Shown: positions 49,836 through 58,924 of the stretch, piece by piece
Numbering within the stretch: position 1 is the first letter of the stretch
Layout: each line of letters starts with the position of its first letter
Assembly: GCA_002127295.1 (NCBI GenBank)
Contig: NFUV01000002.1
Span: 434,001-498,000, forward strand
Origin: Chitinophagaceae bacterium IBVUCB2
Lineage (GTDB): Bacteria > Bacteroidota > Bacteroidia > Chitinophagales > Chitinophagaceae
Length of the DNA stretch: 64,000 nucleotides
Direction of reading: 5' to 3'
Made by a program: the position numbers and the translations under genes
Notes under the pieces: generated by a model
Told to the model about the DNA's origin: nothing
The model's database searches: none
The model's input: only the letters and a program-made list of their open reading frames with translations

Positions 49836-50450
49836 ATGTACAGTATCATTATCGGCAGTCTTTTAATCAGCTTATTACATGCAGTGATACCTAATCACTG
49901 GCTGCCTGTATTGGCTATTGGCAAAAAAGAAGGCTGGAGCCTTACAGAAACAAGCCGTATTACTTTCATTGCCGGAATGGCACATGTTCTTAGCACCATT
50001 ATCATTGGCTTATTACTTGGCCTGATTGGAAAAGAACTCACAGAACATATTGAACATTTCACCCACATTATTGCTCCTTCTGTTTTAATCCTTATTGGCT
50101 TGTATTTTATCAGGCAGCATTATGCCCACCATCATTTCCATGTAAATCAGCAGCAGATAAAAAAGAAAACAAAGCGATCAATCATACTTGCATTGATCAT
50201 TGCTATGTTTCTTTCTCCCTGCATGGAAATTGAGGCTTACTTTCTCTTAGCAGGTGCTAAAGGATGGTATGTAATGGCTGCTATCGCAGCTATGTATTCC
50301 ATTATCACCATCGCCGGTATGCTGATATGGATACGGATAGTTTATAAGGGATTGCTTAAACTAAACTGGCACAAGTGGGAACACAATGCTGGTATTATTA
50401 CCGGCCTCGTATTGATCAGTACAGGTATTATCTCATTTTTTATTAATTAA
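49836..50450 (+). CDS. NicO/HupE-like membrane protein, putative metal transporter
   Basis: 204 aa from ATG 49836 (MYSIIIGSLL), because the frame further upstream runs through a terminator. About six hydrophobic helices. Helix 1 has LHAVIPNHWLPVLAIGKKEG, like the His-rich H-x4-DH motif of NicO/LysE-type Ni/Co transporters, and a His-rich loop RQHYAHHHFHVN follows helix 3. A later helix has FLSPCMEIEAYFLLAG. It is 5 bases upstream of the P-type ATPase gene, so a linked metal role is likely. The family assignment is tentative. Confidence 0.58.
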   Translation: MYSIIIGSLLISLLHAVIPNHWLPVLAIGKKEGWSLTETSRITFIAGMAHVLSTIIIGLLLGLIGKELTEHIEHFTHIIAPSVLILIGLYFIRQHYAHHHFHVNQQQIKKKTKRSIILALIIAMFLSPCMEIEAYFLLAGAKGWYVMAAIAAMYSIITIAGMLIWIRIVYKGLLKLNWHKWEHNAGIITGLVLISTGIISFFIN

Positions 50451-50455
50451 AAATT

Positions 50456-52444
50456 ATGGCACACAATCACGAAGAACATTCAAACGAAAAAGCTCCTGAA
50501 GGGGCAATTGCTAAAACAATGAATACAGCGAATAAACCGCACAGTGATGATGACGGGCATAAGCATGATGAAATTGGCGAAGAAAATGGAAGCGGCTGGA
50601 AGGCACATTGGGATTTATTGCTGGCATTGTTGGTCTTGATTGTATTGCTTGTATTGGAGTATGGGTTTAAAATTGAGATACCCAAGATACCTTCCCTGGT
50701 AATAAATGGCATTGCCTACATACTTGCAGGCAGAAAAGTATTAGACCTTGCTTTTCGTAAATCCAAGCGGGGTGATTTCTTTAATGAGTTTGTTTTGATG
50801 AGCGTCGCTACTATTGGTGCATTTATCATTGGCGAGTATGAAGAAGGCGTGGCGGTAATGGTATTTTACCAGATTGGTGAGTGGTTTCAGGATGCTGCGG
50901 TCAACAATGCGAAGAGAAGTATAAAGGCTTTGTTAGATATACGGCCGGATGAAGTAACGGTTATACGCAATAATGCACCTGTTGTTGCTGACCCCGCTAT
51001 CATTGAACTAGGAGAAACCATTCAAATTAAGCCAGGGGAAAAAGTAGCTTTAGACGGGGAGCTGCTATCCGAAAATGCTTCATTCAATACTGCAGCCTTA
51101 ACAGGAGAAAGCAAGCCTGACACGAAATATAAAGGAGAGGCAATCTTTGCAGGAATGATAAATCTTAACACGGTGGCCGAGGTGAAAGTAAATGCTCTGT
51201 TTAAAGACAGCAAACTGAGTAAGATATTGGAAATGGTGCAGGATGCGACTTCAAGGAAATCACAGACACAATTATTCATCAGCCGGTTTGCCAAAGTTTA
51301 TACCCCAATTGTCTTTTTCCTGGCTGTTGCCGTCTGCTTTGTTCCATACTTCTTAGTAAATGACTATAATTTCCAAACCTGGTTTTACCGGGCTTTGGTT
51401 TTTCTCGTTATCAGTTGCCCCTGTGCTTTAGTGGTATCAATTCCATTGGGCTATTTTGGTGGTATTGGTCTGGCCTCCAGAAACGGCATCTTGTTTAAAG
51501 GTGGAAATTTTCTTGATGTGATGACTAAGGTGAATGTCATTGTGATGGATAAGACAGGAACAATGACCAAGGGAGTATTTAAAGTACAGCAGGTTGTACC
51601 CGATAATATAGAGGAAAAGGAATTAGTGAGACTGACAGCGGCCCTTGAAAAGAATTCTACCCACCCCATTGCAAAAGCTGTTACTGAATATGCAGGTGAT
51701 GTTGTCAACGATGTAAAGGTGGAGAATGTGGAAGAAATTTCCGGGCATGGATTGAAAGGAACTATTAATGGTAAAGAAATGCTGGCCGGAAATGTAAAGC
51801 TGCTAAAGAAGTTCAATATTGTTTTTCCGGAAGAAATTGAAAAAATCGTTGATACCATTGTTGTGGTAGCCATCAACAACCAGTATGCGGGGTATATCAC
51901 AATGGGTGATGAGATTAAGGAGGATGCAGTACAAGCCGTTAAAGATATGCACAGCCTGAATATTAAAACAGTCATGCTTTCGGGTGATAAGCAATCGGTA
52001 GTGGATAAAGTGGCTAAACAGGTTGGTATAGATGACGCCTATGGCGATTTATTGCCGGAAGCAAAAGTGGAGAAGGTACAGCAATTAAAGAATGAGGGAA
52101 AACACATAGCCTTTGTTGGCGATGGTGTAAATGATGCTCCAGTAGTAGCATTGGCAGATGCAGGTATTGCTATGGGTGGCTTAGGCAGTGACGCTACTAT
52201 TGAAACGGCAGATGTTGTTATTCAAAACGACCAGCCTTCTAAAATCGTTTCGGCCATCAAAATCGGAAAAATAACCCGGAGCATTGTTTGGCAAAACATA
52301 ACGCTGGCTATGGCAATAAAAGTAATTGTATTGGTTCTTGGTGCAGGTGGTATTGCTACATTATGGGAAGCAGTAATAGCTGATGTAGGCGTAGCTTTAC
52401 TGGCCATATTAAATGCGGTGAGAATACAGAAGATAAAAGTTTGA
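50456..52444 (+). CDS. zntA: Zn/Cd-type P1B ATPase (ZntA/CadA-like)
   Basis: 662 aa. A His/Glu/Asp-rich N-terminus (HNHEEHSNEK, HSDDDGHKHDE) replaces the usual CxxC HMA domain. Core motifs: SCPCALVVSIPLG near 320 (CPC), DKTGTMTKG near 365, HP in STHPIAKAV, and VGDGVNDAPVVALADAG. The last helix has EAVIADVGVALLAILNAVRI, with the Asp-x-Gly of the P1B-2 class that exports Zn(II), Cd(II) and Pb(II). It is the last cargo gene before the converging tra operon. Confidence 0.88.
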   Translation: MAHNHEEHSNEKAPEGAIAKTMNTANKPHSDDDGHKHDEIGEENGSGWKAHWDLLLALLVLIVLLVLEYGFKIEIPKIPSLVINGIAYILAGRKVLDLAFRKSKRGDFFNEFVLMSVATIGAFIIGEYEEGVAVMVFYQIGEWFQDAAVNNAKRSIKALLDIRPDEVTVIRNNAPVVADPAIIELGETIQIKPGEKVALDGELLSENASFNTAALTGESKPDTKYKGEAIFAGMINLNTVAEVKVNALFKDSKLSKILEMVQDATSRKSQTQLFISRFAKVYTPIVFFLAVAVCFVPYFLVNDYNFQTWFYRALVFLVISCPCALVVSIPLGYFGGIGLASRNGILFKGGNFLDVMTKVNVIVMDKTGTMTKGVFKVQQVVPDNIEEKELVRLTAALEKNSTHPIAKAVTEYAGDVVNDVKVENVEEISGHGLKGTINGKEMLAGNVKLLKKFNIVFPEEIEKIVDTIVVVAINNQYAGYITMGDEIKEDAVQAVKDMHSLNIKTVMLSGDKQSVVDKVAKQVGIDDAYGDLLPEAKVEKVQQLKNEGKHIAFVGDGVNDAPVVALADAGIAMGGLGSDATIETADVVIQNDQPSKIVSAIKIGKITRSIVWQNITLAMAIKVIVLVLGAGGIATLWEAVIADVGVALLAILNAVRIQKIKV

Positions 52445-52457
52445 GGTTCTTAGGGTG

Positions 52458-52730
52458 TTACCCTTCTGTAACTTTTGCTTCAATCATCTCCTCAATATCC
52501 TTCATCTCATAAAAAACGATCCCACCCACCTTCGAAAACTTTAATTGCCCACTATCCCGGAGATGCTGCAAAGTCCCCGGAGATATTTTAAGTATCTTCT
52601 GTACCTCATGCGACTTCAGCCAGGGCTTGGGTAAAGGAGCCGGTGTATTTACCAGCAATTTCTTGATCTCCCGTAGCAACTCAACTTTGAATTGCTGCAG
52701 ATCTTCCGCAGTTACTAATTTGGAATCCAT
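52458..52730 (-). CDS. Helix-turn-helix (excisionase/MerR-like) protein
   Basis: 90 aa. N-terminal helix (LVTAEDLQQFKVELLREIKK), then a HTH_17-type winged helix, WLKSHEVQKILKISPGTLQH, followed by LRDSGQLKFSKVGGIVFY. Small proteins of this type are standard on Bacteroidota ICEs, acting as excisionase-like or regulatory proteins. A terminator hairpin (52762-52784) separates it from the tra operon, so it is transcribed on its own. Confidence 0.78.
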   Translation of the reverse strand: MDSKLVTAEDLQQFKVELLREIKKLLVNTPAPLPKPWLKSHEVQKILKISPGTLQHLRDSGQLKFSKVGGIVFYEMKDIEEMIEAKVTEG

Positions 52731-52761
52731 AAACTCACATTTTCACTCACACATCAAATAA

Positions 52762-52784
52762 TGAAAAAAGCCCCCATGGGCTTT
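52762..52784 (-). terminator. Terminator at the end of the tra operon
   Basis: Perfect stem AAAGCCC-CCAT-GGGCTTT (52767-52784). On the minus strand it is followed by more T residues (52764-52766). It lies directly after the stop of the 95-aa gene, so it ends the long minus-strand transcript. Confidence 0.7.
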
Positions 52785-52790
52785 GATCAT

Positions 52791-53078
52791 TCATACCAAA
52801 TCAATCAGACTCACTTTACTTTCTCCAGGCCGGAAACTGGGTTCATATAAAATATACCCGTATTCATGCAAGGCCCGCATACACCGGTGATACGTTACTC
52901 TCGAACTGATCTTCGATTTTTCCATAATCATATCAGGTCGCAACAATAGCAAATCGATGCCACCGGCGCAAACCATTTCATGTAGCAACGCTACATACAA
53001 ACTGATATGCGTCACACTAATCCGGTTATCCGCCTGAACCTTACCATAAAACTCCGTCAGCAACATAGAAAGATCCAT
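52791..53078 (-). CDS. Small ICE protein, winged-helix-like
   Basis: 95 aa from ATG 53078, whose A is the last base of the previous stop (TGATG). Helical with a possible winged-helix core: LLRPDMIMEKSKISSRVTYH followed by RCMRALHEYGYILYEPSF. It may bind DNA. No function is known to me; it is the last gene of the tra operon. Confidence 0.6.
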   Translation of the reverse strand: MDLSMLLTEFYGKVQADNRISVTHISLYVALLHEMVCAGGIDLLLLRPDMIMEKSKISSRVTYHRCMRALHEYGYILYEPSFRPGESKVSLIDLV

Positions 53079-54763
53079 CAATGCACACCCATGCCCCGGT
53101 TATGATTATTTCTTTTCTTTGTCACCAGTCCTTTACTTTCATCATCACTGCCAGCCTTCTTCCCCTTACCTAACTTTTTTTCTCCCTTGTCCTCCCCGCC
53201 AAGCTCTTGCTTTTGCTCCTTACTTTTATCCTGACCCTTCCCTTCCTTCATCTCCGGTTGTCGCATCATCTCCTGTCTTTGATCTTGGTCCAGCCGCTCC
53301 ATCTTACCATTATAAAGGTTAATACTTTTATATTGCGGGTTCGCTTCAATAAATACCTTTATCTCTTTACCCGGAGTATCCAGTGTCACCATCTGCACAT
53401 TTCCTTTCTCCAATGAGCGGACGAGGGTTTTCATATCCTCCTCTTTCATCATATCCTTAATAGGATAAAAACTCAATGCCTCTTTGAGATCATACCCGTA
53501 ATTTTCATGGTATTGTTTCCGCTCATAATTTCCGTGCTTATCCTTTGTGCTAAAGTCCAGTTGAATCCAAGCCTTATACTTTTGATCCTCTTTATTGGTC
53601 AGTTCCTTATGCACGGCACGACCATTGAGGAGGTTATACGCTTCCTTCAGCGTTACACCCGAACCTTTGTTGATATAAAAGGTCTGCGCCATGTCTTCAT
53701 TTCGTTCATTCTTTACTTTGCTGTCGTACTTATTGAAAAAGTACATATCGGTGGTATCCGATTTTTTAAAATGAAGTGTCGCCTCAATTTCCTTTTTATT
53801 TACTTCCGTTTTAAAAGCCAGTGTAAATTCAGCACTGCCTTTCGCTAACTGGGATTCGAGTTCAGGGTTCAGACCCTCACCAAAACCGTGGTACTTGATA
53901 TTATCCTGCAAGTACTTTAAATTTTGTTCATTCATAGTTTGAAATTTATTTGTTAATAATTGAATCTTTAATTGTTCCCCATAAGGAATTTGTTTCAGTA
54001 GTTCATCCATCGATTCCGCATGGATAACTTTATAGTTGTCATACTCACTGATATTGTTATCAGAAAATTCATTCGCCTCTTCCTTATATTTAAAAAAATA
54101 CATATCGGGTTTGTCGAGAAAGTAATTTATCTGATTGTAAGCGATAAAATGATTGCCGTTCTGCATTTCATTTTTGGCAATGGTCAATAGTTCATCGGCG
54201 ATCACATGTTCTCTGTTCATTTGTTTTATGTATTGATATGCTACTGCCGCTCTCATCGTGTTATCACCCTTGGCTTCAACCCATAACGTTATTTCATATC
54301 GTTGTTTCAAACTGCTGTCATCGGGGATAAACTCTTTATACATCGACTGCGGCCAGTATTTAAACATGAATAATTCGGCGGCAGCCGGCTCAGCCTGGTG
54401 CAATTCTTTTAATTTTTGTTTTGTTGCCAGACAGAATTCATAATCACCTGCTTCTTCATTCCCGGACAAGTAAGCATTAGTCATAGCATCGGCTATCATT
54501 AATTCTTCGTTCAGCAAAGAATAGGAAGTCGGAAGCGGAATAGTACGAATGGTCAGCTCGTATTCCTTCAGGCGAAAAGCATCTTTCGATTCTCTTTCAA
54601 ATCGAAGACAGTATTGCAGCAGGTCATCGTCTTTTTGTGCACTCCAAACAATCGAAAATTCCTTTTGCGGGTTATTGCGATTCATATACAATTCACCTGC
54701 CTGATCTCCCAGTCCAAGCCGAATCAACTGCTCCTGTAACGCTATTGCATTTTCATCAGTCAT
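53078..54763 (-). CDS. ICE protein of DUF3945-like type with internal duplication
   Basis: 561 aa, cytosolic. Residues 1-75 (ENAIALQEQLIRLGLGD, ... FSIVWSAQKDDDLLQYCLRF) and about 280-355 (QNLKYLQDNIKYHGFGEGL, ... FTLAFKTEVNKKEIEATLHF) can be aligned, so a module is repeated. The section from about 345 to 470 (TLKEAYNLLNGRAVHKELTN, ALSFYPIKDMM, FIEANPQYKSINLYNGKMER) resembles DUF3945-type Bacteroidota mobile-element proteins. A Lys/Glu/Gln-rich disordered end follows. The function is unknown. Confidence 0.62.
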   Translation of the reverse strand: MTDENAIALQEQLIRLGLGDQAGELYMNRNNPQKEFSIVWSAQKDDDLLQYCLRFERESKDAFRLKEYELTIRTIPLPTSYSLLNEELMIADAMTNAYLSGNEEAGDYEFCLATKQKLKELHQAEPAAAELFMFKYWPQSMYKEFIPDDSSLKQRYEITLWVEAKGDNTMRAAVAYQYIKQMNREHVIADELLTIAKNEMQNGNHFIAYNQINYFLDKPDMYFFKYKEEANEFSDNNISEYDNYKVIHAESMDELLKQIPYGEQLKIQLLTNKFQTMNEQNLKYLQDNIKYHGFGEGLNPELESQLAKGSAEFTLAFKTEVNKKEIEATLHFKKSDTTDMYFFNKYDSKVKNERNEDMAQTFYINKGSGVTLKEAYNLLNGRAVHKELTNKEDQKYKAWIQLDFSTKDKHGNYERKQYHENYGYDLKEALSFYPIKDMMKEEDMKTLVRSLEKGNVQMVTLDTPGKEIKVFIEANPQYKSINLYNGKMERLDQDQRQEMMRQPEMKEGKGQDKSKEQKQELGGEDKGEKKLGKGKKAGSDDESKGLVTKKRNNHNRGMGVH

Positions 54764-54765
54764 TC

Positions 54766-55521
54766 TTAATGCAAATCAGGTAACACAATCGCTTTCAAAA
54801 TATTGCCGTTATAAATTTTCAAATTGAAATGCCGGCCACCATTCTTTTCCATGATTCGGACACCTAACAACTTCGCATCAGGAATGGTAAATTTGTCAAG
54901 TGCCACTACAATAACAGAAAAGTTATATGCTTTCACCTGTTTCTTATTCCCGGCGATATAGAGTGGTGTCAGTTCATTTTCCTGGATGGCAGTACGCTTA
55001 CCTTTCTTTTTATCCCTGATAACAAATTGCAAGAGATCAATATCATAATCCAGTGGGCTGTGGTTACAAATCTCCAACTGGTAATAGATAATTTCATCTT
55101 TGATATAGATACCCGTAACCTTCGCAACCACATTATACTTTTCCACTTTTAAAATTCGGCGGGGCTTATTATCGATGATACCGTTAGCATAAGTGGCAAT
55201 ACTTGCCTTTTTATTCGGTGGCAAATGCCATACAAGGCTGGAAGGTTGCGGCTGATAAGTCACGGTGAATTCATAGACATGGCCATCACCGGTTACCACA
55301 CTCAAATTTGTTTCGGAAAATTGTTTACTGGCCGCTTTTACCAGCAGGATATTGTCATTTTCTTTTATCGGTTGCACCAGAATATCCTTTGTCCCTCTGT
55401 CCACATACTTAATGGGGAAAGGGAAAATTAACGAAGTAGTTTTGTCAGTGGTGATAGCAAGTGGTTGTTGTGCGAAGGCAACATTCATTAATGCGAGAAT
55501 TGCGATGATTACTTTTTTCAT
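54766..55521 (-). CDS. traN: Conjugative transposon protein TraN
   Basis: 251 aa. Signal peptide (ending FAQQ, residue 19), then the TraN stretch TTDKTTSLIFPFPIKYVDRG and NLSVVTGDGHVYEFTVTYQP. Likely the outer periplasmic ring component of the type IV secretion machine, equivalent to VirB9. Its start overlaps the TraM stop (TAATG). Confidence 0.85.
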   Translation of the reverse strand: MKKVIIAILALMNVAFAQQPLAITTDKTTSLIFPFPIKYVDRGTKDILVQPIKENDNILLVKAASKQFSETNLSVVTGDGHVYEFTVTYQPQPSSLVWHLPPNKKASIATYANGIIDNKPRRILKVEKYNVVAKVTGIYIKDEIIYYQLEICNHSPLDYDIDLLQFVIRDKKKGKRTAIQENELTPLYIAGNKKQVKAYNFSVIVVALDKFTIPDAKLLGVRIMEKNGGRHFNLKIYNGNILKAIVLPDLH

Positions 55522-56711
55522 TAGTCTTGATTTTTATCTTTTAATAATACTTTATACCCGGACTTAACTGTTACTTTAACAAGCTTTGTTTTCTTTGAAA
55601 GGAGATTCTTAATGGCACCAATACCCGTAGCAGTGGCCTGTCCTTTCAGCGATGGATCAACAGATGTCATATCCATCAGGGAAAGACTATTATCAGCAGC
55701 TTGTTTGGCGGCATCCCTGGTAATCGCACAGGGTATGTAAATTCCCGGCAGACCATCAATGTCATAAACTTCCATCTTTACACTATATAGCGATTTGCCA
55801 TAGCGGATAGAATTGATTTCAATTTCCAGTCGTTCATTATTCAATGATGCAATACCATTGATATAAGTGCCAGATTTTATAAGCTGTCCTTTCACATAGA
55901 CATCATTCAGTAAACGGAATTTCACCACGGAACCATTGACCAAAACCTGGTTGCCATACACCACCGCTTCCACAGCGTTCTGTTCTTCAAACTCTTTATC
56001 ATCACTGTAACTGTAAAACCCCTTTACGATGGTATCAGCACCGGAAGTCCGTCGCACTGCATAAACAGCTTCTTTGTTTTTGATGGAACGTTCCTTTACT
56101 CTCTGCGGATGCTGTATATCCAGTATCTTATCTAAAGTACCTTCGAGTTGTTTTATTTCAGGATCGTCATTACTACCAGTATTATTTACTTTCAGCAATT
56201 GTTCCAGCCGGTCCACTTCGGAAGAAAATTCATTGTCAGGATTCCGCTCCTTTAAAGGATCGTCATAAGTACTGGCAGTATTCCTATTCATTTCATTTTC
56301 CAGCAGCTTCAGTTTCTGCATAATCTGATCTTCAGGATTGTTGCCACCTTTTTCATAAGGTGAGGTATTCAATCGCTGATTAAATTTGCTGGCAGTAGTC
56401 GTAGTTAAGTCCTGCAATTCATTGGGATAAATTTCCGCTGGCACAGTATCCCTTTTAAAATAAGGATCGCTTCGCATCCATTCTTCCATTTTAAGTGAGT
56501 CCTTATCGGCTTTGTCATAGAATCCCAGTTTATCCAGCAGCTTGTCTTCCTTCAGATTGGCATTGGGCAAATCCAAATTCAGTCCTTTGGCAGTTTCCGA
56601 TGACGCTGCCTTGGTCCCTCCGCCACCCAATGCCCAGAACGCCATTGTTAAAAATGGTATGACCAGTAAGGGTAACACCAACATCATTTTTCGTTGCTTC
56701 ACATTTTTCAT
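55521..56711 (-). CDS. traM: Conjugative transposon protein TraM
   Basis: 396 aa. A basic start and one membrane helix (MMLVLPLLVIPFLTMAFWAL), then GGGGTKAASSETAKGLNLDL, a Pro/Asp/Asn-rich linker with coiled coil, and a C-terminal beta domain (residues about 220-390: VYGNQVLVNGSVVKFRLLND, DVYVKGQLIKSGTYINGIAS). This is the VirB10-like bridge between inner and outer membrane. Operon order fits. Confidence 0.87.
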   Translation of the reverse strand: MKNVKQRKMMLVLPLLVIPFLTMAFWALGGGGTKAASSETAKGLNLDLPNANLKEDKLLDKLGFYDKADKDSLKMEEWMRSDPYFKRDTVPAEIYPNELQDLTTTTASKFNQRLNTSPYEKGGNNPEDQIMQKLKLLENEMNRNTASTYDDPLKERNPDNEFSSEVDRLEQLLKVNNTGSNDDPEIKQLEGTLDKILDIQHPQRVKERSIKNKEAVYAVRRTSGADTIVKGFYSYSDDKEFEEQNAVEAVVYGNQVLVNGSVVKFRLLNDVYVKGQLIKSGTYINGIASLNNERLEIEINSIRYGKSLYSVKMEVYDIDGLPGIYIPCAITRDAAKQAADNSLSLMDMTSVDPSLKGQATATGIGAIKNLLSKKTKLVKVTVKSGYKVLLKDKNQD

Positions 56712-56717
56712 ATGCTT

Positions 56718-57140
56718 CTATTTTTGTTGTTGTAAATAAATTTCTTCCAGTATTCGCATGGAGTCAAGCATTCCAGGCCGGATAGGTTGACCGATACTGT
56801 CCATGTATTTTTTATAATCTTGTATCTGCTGATAAATATCAGCGGGCATAACATTTTCCATTACTTCATCACCGGTTTTATCAAAATGTTGCAGCATCCG
56901 GATCGGTTCAACTTTAAAAGTTTGCTTCGGTTTTGATACGATAGCATTGACAAATAAATAAATGCTCAAGCCTCCGCTGACTAAGCAAAAGATGATGAGA
57001 AATAGTTTCAAATCTTTAATTTTATTCATTTTCATAGCAAATACAGTTTGCACCTTTAACATCGAACCTGCAATTTTACCGGCCACTTTATCCTGCAAAG
57101 GGTTTTCTTTTGCTTCCTTACTTTTACGTTTCCAAAACAT
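56718..57140 (-). CDS. Membrane protein at the TraL position
   Basis: 140 aa. Basic N-terminus (FWKRKSKEAKENPLQDK), one membrane helix (about 46-66), then a polar periplasmic part of about 70 residues with a Met/Asp-rich end. It stands between TraK and TraM exactly where traL lies in CTnDOT, and overlaps the traK stop by 1 base (TAATG). The sequence itself does not show a clear TraL signature to me, so no symbol is given. Confidence 0.6.
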   Translation of the reverse strand: MFWKRKSKEAKENPLQDKVAGKIAGSMLKVQTVFAMKMNKIKDLKLFLIIFCLVSGGLSIYLFVNAIVSKPKQTFKVEPIRMLQHFDKTGDEVMENVMPADIYQQIQDYKKYMDSIGQPIRPGMLDSMRILEEIYLQQQK

Positions 57141-57760
57141 TATTGCCTGTTTTCAATATTGATATCATTATTCTCCAGCGTCTTCCACTTTTCAATTAAA
57201 AAGCCATGTGCATTGTTATCCGACCTTGAAACATTTCTCAGGTAACCTTCCGTAACAAGACTTCTTGTTACTATAGTAGTTGGCCGGATAATACGTTGCA
57301 CTCCTTTATAGCGGAAGTAGTAGGGATACTCATTTGTGTTAATAATAATACTGTCCGCCTGCATTTCCTGGCTGATATTGCCGGAAATCAAATTGGTGTA
57401 ATACCCATTCTCTTTAAGGTTATCGTATTGTTGCTTCGCAGTTCCATCAGCGAGGTAAAGTGCCTTATTGATATTCGCATTGATAACTTTATCATCCGGG
57501 TCCATTGTAAAGAAATAATGATGGAACATTTTTACATGGTCACGGGCTTCCACCGGCACATTATCCTTCCTGTCGGCGGAATATGCTTCGAGTGCTTTAC
57601 CATTAGCCAATATGAATATCTTTTGCTGCGACTGTGTAGCTAACTGGTAACTCTTATACGCAATAAAAAGCGTTAGTATCAAACACACAGCAATAACAGC
57701 TAAAGAAAACAATCTTATCTGCCTGAAAGCCGTATCAATATTTTTCATTTTCTGAAACAT
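57140..57760 (-). CDS. traK: Conjugative transposon protein TraK
   Basis: 206 aa; ATG 57748 (MKNIDTAF) is an alternative start four codons in. MKNIDTAFRQIRLFSLAVIA begins the TraK family and contains the membrane helix; the periplasmic domain has MFHHYFFTMDPDDKVINANI and ITGNIS-like QEMQADSI. Equivalent to VirB8, a nucleation part of the secretion channel. It lies 3 bases after traJ. Confidence 0.87.
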   Translation of the reverse strand: MFQKMKNIDTAFRQIRLFSLAVIAVCLILTLFIAYKSYQLATQSQQKIFILANGKALEAYSADRKDNVPVEARDHVKMFHHYFFTMDPDDKVINANINKALYLADGTAKQQYDNLKENGYYTNLISGNISQEMQADSIIINTNEYPYYFRYKGVQRIIRPTTIVTRSLVTEGYLRNVSRSDNNAHGFLIEKWKTLENNDINIENRQ

Positions 57761-57763
57761 GTG

Positions 57764-58918
57764 CTAACTGTTTTTCTTCCCTTCAATTTTATCCTTGAAA
57801 TAACCACCAGATGCACCACTATCCGCCATGTTGTTGGAAATTTTGTTATAGGCTCCGCCTAATACATCCCTTGTCATCGAAACCGAACCTGAAGTAGCGT
57901 TCCTTGTTGACATACTCATGATATTGGTAACCTTTTGAAGCAACGCATTATTCCCACCCGCATGAATAATATAGTTAGCAACGGATGGCACAGTGAAATA
58001 GCCGATGATACCAATGATCATAAATATTAAGTAAGCTGTATCAGTCGTAGAAAAGAAAGTATCGCCATTAGAAGCGATCTGCTGCAAATCTTCTTTGAGC
58101 ATATTCTCCTGGATCTTTCCCATGATGCCTCCGAAAATATTGGCAACGGGTAACCAGAGAAATATATTTAAGTAGCGGGCAATCCATACCGTCAGCGTAT
58201 GCTGGAAACCATCAAAGACAGCAATACCAAAAACCAATGGTCCGAGTATCGCCAGCACGATCATATAAAATGTCCGGATCGTATTAATGCAAAGTGCGGC
58301 GGCCTCAAATAATACTTTCAGTACTTCAGCCATCCATTGCTTGATAGCATTCCGCAGGTTGTAACCAAATTTGTCAAAGGCGAATCGGATATTGTTACCG
58401 ATACTTTTTAACCATCCTTCCTTTTTTTCTCCGTAATGATATTTATACCATTTATCCCGGTCACCCCGTCCCGTTTCACCAACATACATCTGCCAGTAAG
58501 CGGTTGTTTTGATCGCCTCTTCTTTCATTTTCAGTAACTGTACCACGGCAGCATCTGAATCGGTTACCATCTGTGCGGTACCGGTGACGGTAGGTTTCAT
58601 CAGTTGATTGATAAGCTGGATAACAGAGGGAAATATCAAAATAGCAAAGCCCAGCACAAAAGGCCGGAACAAAGGATAGAAGTCAATAGCTTCCGCCCGT
58701 GCAATATGGCCCCATACTTTCGCTGCGATATACCAGGTAGCGGCAAAGCCAGCAATACCCCGGCCAACACCAATCAAACGACTGCACAAAGGCATCATGT
58801 CATCATAGAGTTGTTCCAGCACTTCGTGCATGGAACGGATACGAGTGGCTATCTGGGCATCGGCTACAGATGGTAACAATAAAACAACTAACACACAAAT
58901 CACTCTCACAATTTTCAT
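57764..58918 (-). CDS. traJ: Conjugative transposon protein TraJ
   Basis: 384 aa from ATG 58918 (a GTG two codons earlier is possible). Signal peptide (ending VADAQ), then about six membrane helices, including VLGFAILIFPSVIQLINQLM and ILGPLVFGIAVFDGFQHTL, with ARYLNIFLWLPVANIFGGIM. Typical TraJ/VirB6-like polytopic channel protein. It follows the three TraI-like genes. Confidence 0.87.
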   Translation of the reverse strand: MKIVRVICVLVVLLLPSVADAQIATRIRSMHEVLEQLYDDMMPLCSRLIGVGRGIAGFAATWYIAAKVWGHIARAEAIDFYPLFRPFVLGFAILIFPSVIQLINQLMKPTVTGTAQMVTDSDAAVVQLLKMKEEAIKTTAYWQMYVGETGRGDRDKWYKYHYGEKKEGWLKSIGNNIRFAFDKFGYNLRNAIKQWMAEVLKVLFEAAALCINTIRTFYMIVLAILGPLVFGIAVFDGFQHTLTVWIARYLNIFLWLPVANIFGGIMGKIQENMLKEDLQQIASNGDTFFSTTDTAYLIFMIIGIIGYFTVPSVANYIIHAGGNNALLQKVTNIMSMSTRNATSGSVSMTRDVLGGAYNKISNNMADSGASGGYFKDKIEGKKNS

Positions 58919-58924
58919 ACACAC

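Noticed and set aside
52452-52464. AGGGT-GTT-ACCCT hairpin as terminator for the zntA-like gene
   Set aside because: Stem of only five bases with a three-base loop and no T tract; it also overlaps the end of the HTH gene.
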